Shown here piece by piece: positions 17,612 to 26,261 of a stretch of 64,000 nt of DNA. Location of the stretch: the NCBI RefSeq assembly GCF_014076845.1, contig NZ_JACGUT010000074.1:31569-95568 (forward strand). The letters are read 5' to 3'. The position numbers and the translations under genes were made by a program. The notes below the pieces were generated by a model. That model had not been told where the DNA came from. It saw nothing but the letters and a program-made list of their open reading frames with translations, and ran no database searches. This DNA comes from Colwellia sp. MB3u-41 (GTDB lineage Bacteria > Pseudomonadota > Gammaproteobacteria > Enterobacterales > Alteromonadaceae). The first letter of the stretch is position 1. Each line of letters starts with the position of its first letter.

Positions 17612-18325
17612 TTAAATGAGTTTTGATGACGTGAGTTCGCTGTCAGTCAAATGTATATATGCGGGAGATCCCCAATATTGCTCCATTGATTCACTCAACC
17701 AATAGTTACCATTAATAGAGACCAATTCAGCCTCAAGGTTTTGGCAATATATTTGCGCCCGATGATGACCTGTTGCACCCGCAATGGCCCGACCACGTAA
17801 CGAACCGTAGACATGAATATTACCATCAGCAATCACTTCAGCTCCAGCAGATACTGAGCCAATAACCACTAAATTCTGATCTTTAGCATAAACCTGCTGA
17901 CCTGAGCGTATTTGCCCACGGTGTATTTTGTCGCTAAATAAATTACGTGCTGGTGTCTCTGTGACTATTTTAGTTTCTGCGGCTTCTGCTGAAATAGTGT
18001 TTTTTTCAACCGTATTCACTTTCGCCGTATTCACAAATGAAAAACCAAGTTCGCGGATCAACGTACGTTGCTCTTTTGATACCGTGCCAGTAAAACCAAC
18101 AAAGGTAAAATTGAATGATTCAATTAACGTTTTTATCGCTTGATAATCAATTGAACCCTCTAACTGTTCAATACTAACCACGATGGGAACAAGATAAAAA
18201 AAATCGGGTGCTTGTGCGACTTTATCAGCTAAATCAGTACGAATATCCACTAACATTGACGTTTTTAAATGTAAAACAGACAAAGTAAAGCTCGAGCCTT
18301 TAAATTCGATGCTAGCATCAGCCAT
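17612..18325 (-). CDS. minC: Septum site-determining protein MinC
   Basis: This 237-residue FtsZ-ring inhibitor has an N-terminal domain (1-~110) ending in [19 protein letters not shown], a variable linker (~112-140) and the C-terminal beta-helix dimer / MinD-binding domain ([45 protein letters not shown]). It is the first gene of the min operon, 89 bp downstream of zapA with an inverted repeat in the gap, so it may be transcribed from its own promoter or read through from zapA. Confidence 0.94.
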   Translation of the reverse strand: MADASIEFKGSSFTLSVLHLKTSMLVDIRTDLADKVAQAPDFFYLVPIVVSIEQLEGSIDYQAIKTLIESFNFTFVGFTGTVSKEQRTLIRELGFSFVNTAKVNTVEKNTISAEAAETKIVTETPARNLFSDKIHRGQIRSGQQVYAKDQNLVVIGSVSAGAEVIADGNIHVYGSLRGRAIAGATGHHRAQIYCQNLEAELVSINGNYWLSESMEQYWGSPAYIHLTDSELTSSKLI

Positions 18326-18354
18326 AGCGAAAATGTTCCTAAATATTAAATTAG

Positions 18355-18398
18355 CAGTATTACCACTATATTAACTCTCGCGCTGAGTGGCAATACTG
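18355..18398. repeat. Inverted repeat between zapA and minC
   Basis: Thirteen-bp arms CAGTATTACCACT and AGTGGCAATACTG (one mismatch) with an 18-nt loop, in the 89-bp gap. It could attenuate zapA transcription before minC; the U-run in that direction is weak. Confidence 0.5.
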
Positions 18399-18414
18399 AA
18401 AAAAGTAAAAGTGT

Positions 18415-18696
18415 CTATAAAGCGCTTTTTAATGTTGAAATTAGCGCTTCTTGTCCATGTTGGTAGCGTTCAATTTTGTTATTTGCCATTAATAATGAAT
18501 AGCTTAAATTAATTGACGCCACTAATAAAGCACGCTCACTGCTAGCATTCCCTCTTTGCTGTTTAATGTCTTCACACATAACAGCAAGCTTGCTAGCGGC
18601 TTGCTTTAAATCCTCTGCTTGTTCAGCTGAGCAAGAAAACTGATGTTGCTTACCCATAATTTCAATGCTGATGCCGTTAGAGTCTTGAGTCAACAT
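18415..18696 (-). CDS. zapA: Cell division protein ZapA
   Basis: The 93-residue protein starts with ISIEIMGKQHQFSCSAEQAEDLKQAASKL, the ZapA globular head, followed by a coiled-coil tail with NLSYSLL. ZapA bundles FtsZ protofilaments at midcell. It overlaps the upstream 90-residue coiled-coil gene by 1 bp (TAATG), so the two are translationally coupled, and the min operon follows downstream, giving a division-gene cluster. Confidence 0.9.
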   Translation of the reverse strand: MLTQDSNGISIEIMGKQHQFSCSAEQAEDLKQAASKLAVMCEDIKQQRGNASSERALLVASINLSYSLLMANNKIERYQHGQEALISTLKSAL

Positions 18697-18968
18697 TAAC
18701 TCAGCTCTTCTGCACTTTGTAATTTGTCTAATAAAGCGGTCAATACATTATTTGTTTGTTTCTGTTTTTCTTCACCTTCTAAGACTTCAAGCTGAAAGGT
18801 TTCATTTTCATCGACAAGCAAAGCTTTTTGCTCTGCTAATTCTGCTACTTGCTGAGCTAAGCCTGCTTTTTGCTCTGTTAGTTCTGCTACTTGGCTTTTT
18901 AATTGGTTATTTTTATCAATGATTTTTTCGATCAGTTGTTCGAGTTGTGGGAGAGTATTTTCGTTCAT
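18696..18968 (-). CDS. Small coiled-coil protein coupled to zapA
   Basis: This 90-residue, almost entirely helical protein has internal heptad-like repeats: the block VAELxEQKAxL occurs two to three times between residues 27 and 50. Acidic and Gln-rich, no membrane segment. It is most similar in style to ZapB-like or TIGR02449-type coiled-coil proteins encoded before zapA in gammaproteobacteria. Translational coupling to zapA (TAATG) argues for a role at the Z-ring, possibly as a ZapA partner; this is inference from position. Confidence 0.75.
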   Translation of the reverse strand: MNENTLPQLEQLIEKIIDKNNQLKSQVAELTEQKAGLAQQVAELAEQKALLVDENETFQLEVLEGEEKQKQTNNVLTALLDKLQSAEELS

Positions 18969-19238
18969 AAGGCGCTCTGGTTAACTGTACTAATTAAGGG
19001 CGGCAAATTTAATATAAAGTGAGGCAGAATGCTACTATTTACGGCAATTATTGACTTAATTTATCTAACAACGACCAATGACAGAATAGATCAACAAATC
19101 ACGCTCAAATAATGAGCATTAAAGTTAAAAATCAAGCAGAGCATTATTAGGATTTATCACCAAAACTGTCATTAATAACCACCAGCGCTTAAAGGTAAAA
19201 CTATACGCTATAATAAAAAGCCTTCCCCCCCACTACTT

Positions 19239-19514
19239 TCAAATAAACAGATCGCTTGCTTGGGGATTTTTTTCAAGGTATTTAGTGATGTATGAACATT
19301 TTGCGACGGCTTTTTTATTCTCTTTTTTGATCTGTTTAAGAGCATCTTCTAAAAGTGTTTCAGCGAGAAATTTACCCGCGAGTGCCTCAGGAACAATCGT
19401 TTGCGTTAAGTGCAGATTGCCATTTTGATCATCATAAGTGATATAGGCAATATAACCATCAATGTAATATTCATACCAACATTCTTACGTGTTGTGTATC
19501 AGTGTGTAAGACAT
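19239..19514 (-). pseudogene. YjdJ-type GNAT N-acetyltransferase with in-frame stop
   Basis: Reading from ATG 19514, nine codons (MSYTLIHNT) lead to TAA at 19485-19487. The same frame then stays open for 81 more codons to TGA at 19239, encoding a small GNAT protein (EYYIDGYIAYITY...LTQTIVPEALAGKFLAETLLEDAL, then KENKKAVAKCSYITKYL). This is the compact COG2388/YjdJ acetyltransferase pattern of about 90 residues. The acetyl-CoA loop, normally G-x-G-I/A, reads AGKFLA, a further sign of decay. No good restart codon follows the stop. Confidence 0.75.
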
Positions 19515-19601
19515 AATTCCCCCGTTAATATATTAATACAATCTACTGTTATATAAAAAGTAAGATGAAAATTAAATTGAACATCCCATATTTTCTCTAA
19601 A

Positions 19602-19644
19602 TGTCACATTATTGACATTCATCATTTTTATTTATGCTTATAAT
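19602..19644 (+). promoter_or_regulatory. Class II Crp/Fnr-type promoter of cbpA (TGTCA-N6-TGACA)
   Basis: Perfect palindrome TGTCA (19602-19606) N6 TGACA (19613-19617) centred at 19609.5, then a consensus -10 TATAAT at 19639-19644. Taking the -10 as -12 to -7, the palindrome centre is at -41.5 and the start of transcription near 19651. The right half overlaps TTGACA at the -35, but the 21-bp spacer to the -10 is too long for an unaided sigma70 promoter. The same layout occurs upstream of dnaK at 22643. Confidence 0.75.
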
Positions 19645-19716
19645 AAAGTCATAAAATGGAACTATTATAGATGAACCCAATAATCATTGGCTGGTTTATC
19701 TGCACAGGAGAACACG

Positions 19717-20676
19717 GTGGATTACAAAGATTACTACAAGATTATGGGCGTTGATAAAACATCGACCCAAGATAAAATTAAAACATCATATCGAAAGTTA
19801 GCACGAAAATTTCATCCTGATGTCAGTAAAGAGAAAGATGCAGAGACTCGCTTTAAAGACATAAATGAAGCCTATGACGTATTACGTGATAAAGAAAAGC
19901 GGGCAGCTTATGACCAACTGGGCAGTAATTGGAAAGCGGGCCAATCTGGCTTTACCCCGCCACCTAGGTGGCAAGAGCAATATCAACAAGGTAATGGCAG
20001 TTTTAATACTGATGGTCAAGGCGATTTTAGCGATTTTTTTGAATCGTTATTTGGCGGTGGCTTCAATGCGGGTCAACATTCACCGCGTGGTCATCAGCCT
20101 AAACAAGGGCAAAATAGTCATGCCAAAATATTAATAGATTTATCAGATACGTATACAGGCGTAACCCGAAGTTTTACGCTGCAAGATCAAATTGTAAATG
20201 GACAAGTACAATCAAAGGCGCGCACATTAAAAATTAAGATACCAAAGGGCATCAAACCGGGGCAAAAAATTCGTTTACAAAAGCAAGGAGAAGCGGGTTT
20301 TAGTGACGCAAAAAATGGAGACTTATATCTTGAGGTAGGTTTTAATCCTCACCCGTTATATGTTATTGAAGGCGTCGATATTACCACCGAACTTACCATT
20401 ACTCCATGGCAAGCAGCATTAGGTGAAAAAGTAAAAGTACCCACACCAACAGGTACAATTGATTTAACGTTACCTAAACTGGTGAGTAGTGGTGCTAAAA
20501 TGCGTTTAAAAGGTCGGGGATTACCCAGCAAAATTCCTGGAGACTTTTTTGTAAAACTTAAAATTGCTTTTCCAAAAAGCTTGTCGCCAGAAGCAGAAAC
20601 GCTTTATCAATCTTTAAAGGGATTAGCGACAAGTCATGATAAAACTGAAAATGCAAAGCAAAAAATTGATAGTTAA
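19717..20676 (+). CDS. cbpA: J-domain co-chaperone CbpA
   Basis: The 319-residue protein starts at GTG 19717, which follows AGGAG by 6 bases and gives the family N-terminus VDYKDYYKIMGV. J domain at 3-68 with HPD in RKFHPDVSKE, a Gly/Phe/Gln-rich linker (about 75-130), and two C-terminal substrate-binding domains (about 135-305: ILIDLSDTYTGVTRSF, LKIKIPKGIKPGQKIRLQ, GDLYLEVGFNPHPLY). It lacks the zinc-finger of DnaJ. CbpA stimulates DnaK ATPase and binds DNA. No cbpM follows. Its promoter shares a palindrome with that of dnaK 3 kb downstream, so the pair are probably co-regulated partners. Confidence 0.93.
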   Translation: MDYKDYYKIMGVDKTSTQDKIKTSYRKLARKFHPDVSKEKDAETRFKDINEAYDVLRDKEKRAAYDQLGSNWKAGQSGFTPPPRWQEQYQQGNGSFNTDGQGDFSDFFESLFGGGFNAGQHSPRGHQPKQGQNSHAKILIDLSDTYTGVTRSFTLQDQIVNGQVQSKARTLKIKIPKGIKPGQKIRLQKQGEAGFSDAKNGDLYLEVGFNPHPLYVIEGVDITTELTITPWQAALGEKVKVPTPTGTIDLTLPKLVSSGAKMRLKGRGLPSKIPGDFFVKLKIAFPKSLSPEAETLYQSLKGLATSHDKTENAKQKIDS

Positions 20677-20987
20677 CAGAAAAATGAAACGAATGGTCAC
20701 TCACCATGAATTTTTAGTTCGCACGTTTAGTAAAGCGATAGAGTGCTAAGGACGTTATTTAAATTAGAATAGATCTCTGATACTTATTTTAATACTTTAT
20801 TTTCTTAGCTGGCTTAAATAATTCCACACAAAAAGGGAGTGCAATAACATTAACAGCAATTAAAAGTAGATAATGAGTAACATTCATTGCATTATTCGTC
20901 GATAGTTATAGCCACAGCCTGTATTCGCTACTTAACCCCAACCATTCTTTTATCTTGTCATCATTACTTTGGAAATTTTTTATATTC
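20677..20987. other. Intergenic region
   Basis: A 311-bp A/T-rich gap between cbpA and the solute-binding protein gene, both rightward. I see no terminator with a convincing stem, no repeat and no coding remnant. Confidence 0.35.
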
Positions 20988-21689
20988 ATGATATTGCCTC
21001 GAAACTTATTTGTCCTTTTAATGTTAACAATATCTCAAAACAGTGCGGCTTTAGAGACCATAACCCTTGCCGTTGAAAATAGCTGGCCTCCTTATTCAGA
21101 TGATGGTGGAAACGGCATTTCAAAAAACATTATTCAAGCAGCATATAACGCTGTAAACATTCGCGTTGAATTTATTGTTGTTCCATACGCTAGAGCACTA
21201 AAGATGACGAAGAATGGGCAAGTCGACGGCGCATTCAATGTGACAAAACAAAAAAGCACGATTGATCAATTTAATTTTGGTGAAATTCCTATTTTGCAAG
21301 CTAACGCATCATTTTATTATCACAATGACACCGTCATAAACTTCACCTCGGCAGATGAAATATCTAAAGAAATATCTGTTGGCGTAATTATTGGTTATGA
21401 GTACGGTGATAATTACGAGAAAAACAAAAATCGATTTAAAGAGATTAGAGTCGCGAATCAAACACAACTGATCAAGCTTCTAAAGAAGAAAAGAATAGAT
21501 GTAGCCATTATGTTTGATGATGTTGTTACAAGTAAATTAAACGATATGGGGCTTCAACCCAACGACATAAGAAAAGGTAAGCTTCACCAAAAAAGTGATA
21601 TTTATGTTGCTTTTAGTAAGTCAAAAAACACTAAACATGCTATGGAAATGCTCGACGAAGGCCTAGCAAAAACACACAACCCAAAATAA
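20988..21689 (+). CDS. Periplasmic solute-binding protein (SBP_bac_3-like)
   Basis: Started at ATG 20988 the product has 233 residues with a signal peptide (about 1-22, NSAALE). The body follows the family 3 solute-binding fold: ITLAVENSWPPYSDDGG, then VEFIVVPYARALKMTKNGQVDGAFNVTKQ, IGYEYGD and a second lobe ending AFSKSKNTKHAMEML. Such proteins bind amino acids or serve as stand-alone sensors in marine Alteromonadales. No permease or ATPase gene is adjacent, so transport is not supported by context. The frame extends upstream to a TTG at 20955 without gain. It converges on the Crp/Fnr regulator gene. Confidence 0.82.
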   Translation: MILPRNLFVLLMLTISQNSAALETITLAVENSWPPYSDDGGNGISKNIIQAAYNAVNIRVEFIVVPYARALKMTKNGQVDGAFNVTKQKSTIDQFNFGEIPILQANASFYYHNDTVINFTSADEISKEISVGVIIGYEYGDNYEKNKNRFKEIRVANQTQLIKLLKKKRIDVAIMFDDVVTSKLNDMGLQPNDIRKGKLHQKSDIYVAFSKSKNTKHAMEMLDEGLAKTHNPK

Positions 21690-21738
21690 TATCCCCGAAG
21701 GAAGAAAGGCAATGCTTTACGTTATTTATAAGTGACTG

Positions 21739-22521
21739 TTAGTTTTTATTTTGAGGTGGTGCATTATAAAAAGGTGCATTTGATAACGTTTCTGTGTATT
21801 TCGCTTCTTTTTCTAATGCTTCTAAATCTTTAATAATCAGTTGATTGCGTTTTTTATCAAGCGTTCCTGCTTTCTTCCAATGTTGTAACTGCTTATTTAT
21901 CACTTGCCTAACTGAACCCGTCATCCGCGCCAAAGTTTCATCATTTAAACCGTTAACCAAATGATGTTCATGCTCTGCTTCTACCGTGCCGGTATAAAAC
22001 TTAATTTTATTAATATGCTCTAAAATAATACGGCTTAAGCGTGTGGTAACATCATGTAAAATCAGGCTGCTGGCCTGCTGTTCTTTTTCACGCATTTTTT
22101 TGGCTAAATAAGGCATAAATTGCTGGTTAAACTCTGGATATGTCCACAGCCAATGGCGCATCGTTGAAAGTTTAACTGACAATAACTTTACCGTGGTTAA
22201 AGGAGAAACAATGACCTCATGTGGTTGATCGTCTAACAGCACCATTAAGTCAAAACAATCGCCGGCATAAAGCATATCTAGAGTGGCTTCTCTGCCTGTC
22301 TCAGGATTACTTTGTTTGATTTCTAAACTGCCATCAATAACGACAAAAAAACGCTCGGTAAGTAACGCAGGATTAAAGTAATCACCTTTGTGCCATTCAT
22401 CAAGCTGAAATTCTTGTTGAAAGTCTTCAATTAATTTTGTTGGTAAGTCTGCAAAAATATTAGCTTGCTTGACTAAAACAGGACTGGCTTTTTGAGGTAA
22501 ATGAGTAACGTCTTTATTCAT
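21739..22521 (-). CDS. Crp/Fnr-family transcriptional regulator
   Basis: The 260-residue regulator has a cyclic-nucleotide-type beta-roll (about 20-125), a long dimer helix (~128-165) and a winged HTH (~185-235). In the recognition helix Arg205, Gln206 and Lys210 (TGSVRQVINK) align without gaps to Arg180, Glu181 and Arg185 of CRP. There is no Cys cluster as in FNR, no CooA-type Pro2 or heme His/Cys pair, and the cAMP phosphate-binding Arg is missing, so the effector is unknown. It is divergent from dnaK with a palindrome in the shared 322-bp gap; the same palindrome precedes cbpA. I infer it activates both chaperone genes. Confidence 0.88.
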   Translation of the reverse strand: MNKDVTHLPQKASPVLVKQANIFADLPTKLIEDFQQEFQLDEWHKGDYFNPALLTERFFVVIDGSLEIKQSNPETGREATLDMLYAGDCFDLMVLLDDQPHEVIVSPLTTVKLLSVKLSTMRHWLWTYPEFNQQFMPYLAKKMREKEQQASSLILHDVTTRLSRIILEHINKIKFYTGTVEAEHEHHLVNGLNDETLARMTGSVRQVINKQLQHWKKAGTLDKKRNQLIIKDLEALEKEAKYTETLSNAPFYNAPPQNKN

Positions 22522-22642
22522 GAAGGTAAAATTTAAGCCGTGGTGTTCACAAGTGTTTTTATTCTACCCCCTTGTCTGTATATAGCAAAAGCTAATGTTA
22601 ATTTTAAATTTAAAACGATTAAAAATACAAAATGATCATTAC

Positions 22643-22685
22643 TGTCATATTTGTGACAGAAGCCTTTTATCCACTTATGTATTAT
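22643..22685 (+). promoter_or_regulatory. Class II Crp/Fnr-type promoter of dnaK (TGTCA-N6-TGACA)
   Basis: Palindrome TGTCA (22643-22647) N6 TGACA (22654-22658) centred at 22650.5, with -10 TATTAT at 22680-22685. The centre is 29.5 bp before the first base of the -10, exactly as at cbpA, placing it at -41.5 from a predicted start near 22692. The 5' leader of dnaK would be about 150 nt. The site is also 122-137 bp upstream of the regulator gene on the other strand and could be autoregulatory. I saw no clear sigma32 promoter in this 322-bp gap. Confidence 0.75.
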
Positions 22686-22843
22686 AGCGTCACTGAACAA
22701 ACAACCAAGCTTAAACCATCAATGTTAGTCGGCTTATCCAAGGTTGTTTATAAGGTTTATACGGTCAAACTGCTTACGGGATAATTGCCATAAAGCAGCA
22801 GACTTTTTTATTAAACCCTTTTTTTAAATAATAGGTAATTATT

Positions 22844-24736
22844 ATGTCGAAGATTATTGGTATAGATTTAGGTACAACAAATTCATGTTTAGCGGTTATG
22901 GAAGGGGGCGTTGCTAAAATTATTGAGAACGCAGAAGGTAGCCGCACAACGCCGTCAATTGTTGCTTATGCAAACGATGAAACATTAGCGGGCCAACCGG
23001 CAAAAAGACAAGCCGTTACTAACTCTAAAAATACCTTATTTGCGATTAAACGTTTAATTGGTCGTAAATTTGATGATAAAGAAGTACAAAAAGATATTAA
23101 GTTAGCCCCTTATAAAATTGTAAAAGCAGACAATGGTGATGCTTGGGTTGAAGTTAATGGTAAAAAATTATCACCACAAGAAGTATCAGCGCAAATTTTA
23201 CGTAAATTGAAAAAAGATGCTGAAGCCTATTTGGGTGAAACAGTAACCGAAGCGGTTATTACCGTACCCGCTTACTTTAATGATTCACAGCGCCAAGCAA
23301 CAAAAGATGCCGGTAAAATTGCCGGACTTAACGTAAAACGTATTATCAATGAACCAACGGCGGCGGCATTGGCCTACGGCGTTGATAAAAACAATAAAGC
23401 TGACCAAAAAGTGGTGGTTTATGATTTAGGTGGCGGTACCTTTGACATTTCAATTATTGAAATTTCTAATGTAGACGGCGAAAAACAATTTGAAGTGTTA
23501 GCAACCAACGGTGATACCTTTTTAGGAGGCGAAGACTTTGATTTACGCCTGATTAACTACCTTGCTGATGAATTTAAAAAAGAAAGCGGTATTGATATTC
23601 ACCAAGACCCGTTAGCGTTACAACGTATTAAAGAAGCGGCTGAAAAAGCAAAAATAGAGTTATCATCAGCACTACAAACTGACGTGAACTTGCCGTATGT
23701 TACCGCTGATGCTAGTGGCCCTAAACATTTAAATGTGCAAATTACCCGAGCAAAATTAGAGTCTTTGGTTGATGACTTAGTTAAAAAAACTATCGCTCCG
23801 TGTGGCCAAGCACTTAAAGATGCTGGCTTAAGTAAAGGTGATATTGACGAAATTATTTTGGTGGGTGGTCAATCACGTATGCCAAAAGTACAAGAAGCTG
23901 TTAAAACCTTCTTTGGTAAAGAGCCACGTAAAGATGTTAACCCAGATGAAGCCGTTGCTATTGGTGCAGCAATTCAAGCGGGTGTGTTATCAGGCACGGT
24001 CGGTGATGTGTTACTACTTGATGTAACGCCATTGTCACTAGGTATTGAAACGTTAGGCGGTGTAATGACTAAGCTTATTGATAAAAATACCACGATACCA
24101 ACACGTGCGTCTGAAACGTTCTCTACGGCTGAAGATAATCAAGCGGCGGTAACTGTGCATGTATTGCAAGGTCAGCGTGAAATGGCAACAGATAATAAAT
24201 CGTTAGGTCAATTTAACTTAACTGATATTAATCCAGGCCCTCGTGGCTCAGTACAAGTTGAAGTCACGTTTGATATTGATGCAGATGGTATTTTAAATGT
24301 CTCAGCGAAAGATAAAGCAACGGGTAAAGAGCAAAGCATTAAAATTACCGCATCAAGTGGTTTAACTGAAGATGAAGTTAATCGCATGGTCGATGAAGCT
24401 CACAAGCACGCAACGGAAGATAAGCAGAAACGTGAAGTAGTTGAACAACGCAACCAAGCAGATCAATTGATTCATACGGTGCAAGCGTCAATATCCAGCT
24501 TGAGTGAAGATCAGCAAACCGAGCTTAAAACATTAATTGAGCAACTAAAAATGGCGGTTAATGGCAATGATAAAGCGGCGATAGCAATGCGACAAAAAGC
24601 ATTACAAGAAGCGCATAGTAAAATAATGCAAGCTTCGCAAGCACAAACAGAGCAGCCTCACGGTGAAGCGGCTAATGACCGTACTAAAAACGAAGATGTT
24701 ATTGATGCTGATTTTGAAGAAGTCAGTAATGGATAA
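22844..24736 (+). CDS. dnaK: Molecular chaperone DnaK (Hsp70)
   Basis: The 630-residue Hsp70 has nucleotide-binding domain signatures [11 protein letters not shown] (5-15), [13 protein letters not shown] and [13 protein letters not shown], the linker [10 protein letters not shown], the substrate-binding domain (~395-505), a helical lid, and the C-terminal DADFEEV tail typical of proteobacterial DnaK. Domain content is complete and very close to E. coli DnaK (638 aa). AGGTAA precedes the ATG. There is no grpE upstream and no dnaJ downstream, unlike the usual cluster, so this may be a second, specialised dnaK copy; whether the genome has another cannot be seen here. Terminator at 24802. Confidence 0.95.
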   Translation: MSKIIGIDLGTTNSCLAVMEGGVAKIIENAEGSRTTPSIVAYANDETLAGQPAKRQAVTNSKNTLFAIKRLIGRKFDDKEVQKDIKLAPYKIVKADNGDAWVEVNGKKLSPQEVSAQILRKLKKDAEAYLGETVTEAVITVPAYFNDSQRQATKDAGKIAGLNVKRIINEPTAAALAYGVDKNNKADQKVVVYDLGGGTFDISIIEISNVDGEKQFEVLATNGDTFLGGEDFDLRLINYLADEFKKESGIDIHQDPLALQRIKEAAEKAKIELSSALQTDVNLPYVTADASGPKHLNVQITRAKLESLVDDLVKKTIAPCGQALKDAGLSKGDIDEIILVGGQSRMPKVQEAVKTFFGKEPRKDVNPDEAVAIGAAIQAGVLSGTVGDVLLLDVTPLSLGIETLGGVMTKLIDKNTTIPTRASETFSTAEDNQAAVTVHVLQGQREMATDNKSLGQFNLTDINPGPRGSVQVEVTFDIDADGILNVSAKDKATGKEQSIKITASSGLTEDEVNRMVDEAHKHATEDKQKREVVEQRNQADQLIHTVQASISSLSEDQQTELKTLIEQLKMAVNGNDKAAIAMRQKALQEAHSKIMQASQAQTEQPHGEAANDRTKNEDVIDADFEEVSNG

Positions 24737-24801
24737 GCTGTAAATACTCACTGATAAGGTAAATGAGATACCACTTAATTTTAAAAAATTCGCATAAAAT
24801 C

Positions 24802-24833
24802 AAAACCCCTAATATTAATTATTAGGGGTTTTT
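24802..24833 (+). terminator. Rho-independent terminator of dnaK
   Basis: Strong stem AAACCCCTAAT / ATTAGGGGTTT with a short A/T loop and a TTTTTT run, 65 bp after the dnaK stop. Its reverse can also stop the leftward YkgJ-like gene's region poorly, but the T-run favours the + strand. Confidence 0.88.
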
Positions 24834-24853
24834 TATTGCTATAAGATCAGCGT

Positions 24854-25162
24854 TCAATTGTTTACAGAGGTATAGAGTTTTTCTGTTCTTTCGTCGATAC
24901 ATTCATATGAACCCATCTCAAACTCTCGACAAACCCAAGGTCTGTTTTCATAGATAGAACACAATAATGTATCTCGATTGAGCGCTGAGCAGAGACCATC
25001 ATCTAGACGTAACATTGATTCATGGCCATGGTCATCAATATAGATATGCCGATGAGGCACACCAGTATCAGAAATAATTCGAACTTCTAAGCTGCAGCAA
25101 CATGCCTGACAATTTGCACAGGTGACTTGGGGAACGGGAATGTTTTTTACTTCAATGTTCAT
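24854..25162 (-). CDS. YkgJ-family cysteine cluster protein
   Basis: This 102-residue protein has CANCQACC (CxxCxxCC) at residues 15-22, then CSALNRDTLLCSIYENRPWVCREF, the conserved second half of the YkgJ/UPF0153 family where the cysteines probably complete a Zn or Fe site. Compared with the protein at 144-530 it is shorter and has a His-rich insertion (HRHIYIDDHGHES). Function is unknown. It is a single gene convergent with dnaK. Confidence 0.85.
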   Translation of the reverse strand: MNIEVKNIPVPQVTCANCQACCCSLEVRIISDTGVPHRHIYIDDHGHESMLRLDDGLCSALNRDTLLCSIYENRPWVCREFEMGSYECIDERTEKLYTSVNN

Positions 25163-25312
25163 AATAAATAATAAATAATAAATAACAATAAATTTAATAG
25201 TGCATAGGATACGCTAAACGCTTAAGGTTCTCGAGCGAATAGAGACTGAACCGTCTCATAATGGACAAAAAAGTGAGCAATAAAATATATCTATGAACGA
25301 ACATAGCAAAAT

Positions 25313-25690
25313 TTAAAAATCAAAATGCTTAAAAAACACCTCATAAATAACTTTTTCAACTTCAGTTCCATAACAACGCGTATGTTTAAACTCTCCACCC
25401 TTTTCATAAACACTTGAGTTGTAAATAATATATTTAACGTCATTTTTACCTTGCACCCTTGCGGGGTAATTCTTCAAAATATCAAAACGACTTAAACGCT
25501 TCATCATGTCAGATAAGCAGCTCTCGTCTATCTGAAACTCTGATACGTGATGACCTATATACTCATTTTTTTCATATCCTAGCACCTCAAGCTCACACTC
25601 ATTGGCATAAACAATAATACCGTCTGGCGAGACAGCATGAATACCTATTGATGAGTTATAAATAAAATCTTCTGGATTTTCAGTAAACAT
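25313..25690 (-). CDS. Single PAS-domain protein
   Basis: Started at ATG 25690, which follows AGGTGA, the protein has 125 residues and consists of one PAS domain (about 10-115: IGIHAVSPDGIIVYANECELEVLGYEKNEYIGHHVSEF). There is no kinase, GGDEF or HTH output. It resembles the stand-alone PAS modules near light- or redox-sensing kinases, but no cofactor-binding Cys or His can be singled out. It may modulate a partner by heterodimerisation (inference). It lies after a 571-bp gap. Confidence 0.75.
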   Translation of the reverse strand: MFTENPEDFIYNSSIGIHAVSPDGIIVYANECELEVLGYEKNEYIGHHVSEFQIDESCLSDMMKRLSRFDILKNYPARVQGKNDVKYIIYNSSVYEKGGEFKHTRCYGTEVEKVIYEVFFKHFDF

Positions 25691-26261
25691 AAAGTCACCT
25701 AACACCTGATAAAAGGTGTAAATAGTTAGCAAGTTCAGTGAAGGATAAAACCTATACCTTCAGTTCATCAATACTTAAGCGTAGTGCACGAAGCCCAAAT
25801 CGACTAGTAGTGATGGCTTAACGCACTTTTTATAGTACAGGCTTACATCCAGCAATTGCTACAACCGAGACAATAGACGATTTTCACTTTGCTTTCTTGT
25901 TACTTTACAGTAACTTTACAGTAACTTAGCATGACATAATAGGGCGTAAGTAAAGTAATGTGAATTTTTCATTTATGACGATATTAACTTTGGTGGATAA
26001 GTCGCTATAAAAATAGAAGCTTCAAATCAGCTATTATTTTGTCATATGACGTAGCGTTTAAAAAATTTTCACTAAGAACAGAGATTACCTTTGCTATAAA
26101 ATCGTTAGCTATGCTGCATGAAGCCTAAAAAACACCTCACTTTAATGCTAACCACGTTGCAGAATAGCCTGCACCAATGTCATTGCATTAAAAATTAAGC
26201 GTATTTATAACCTGTTAATAGTAAATATTGTCAGTCAGTTAACTATTTACAGATTAACAGT
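25691..26261. other. Intergenic region with 11-bp tandem repeat
   Basis: This 571-bp gap has no gene I can support. It contains a direct repeat of ACTTTACAGTA at 25902-25912 and 25913-25923 plus a partial third copy. On the minus strand, toward the PAS gene, this reads GTAAA-N6-GTAAA, like a CpxR-type response-regulator box, about 215 bp upstream of that gene. A 10-bp palindrome GTCATATGAC lies near 26040. Confidence 0.5.

Noticed and set aside
18326..18414. 6S RNA gene, often located next to zapA
   Set aside because: The downstream gap is only 89 bp and holds a simple hairpin, too short for the ~180-nt 6S RNA.
22522..22843. Sigma32 heat-shock promoter for dnaK
   Set aside because: I could not find a CTTGAA - 13 to 15 bp - CCCCAT-type pair in the gap.
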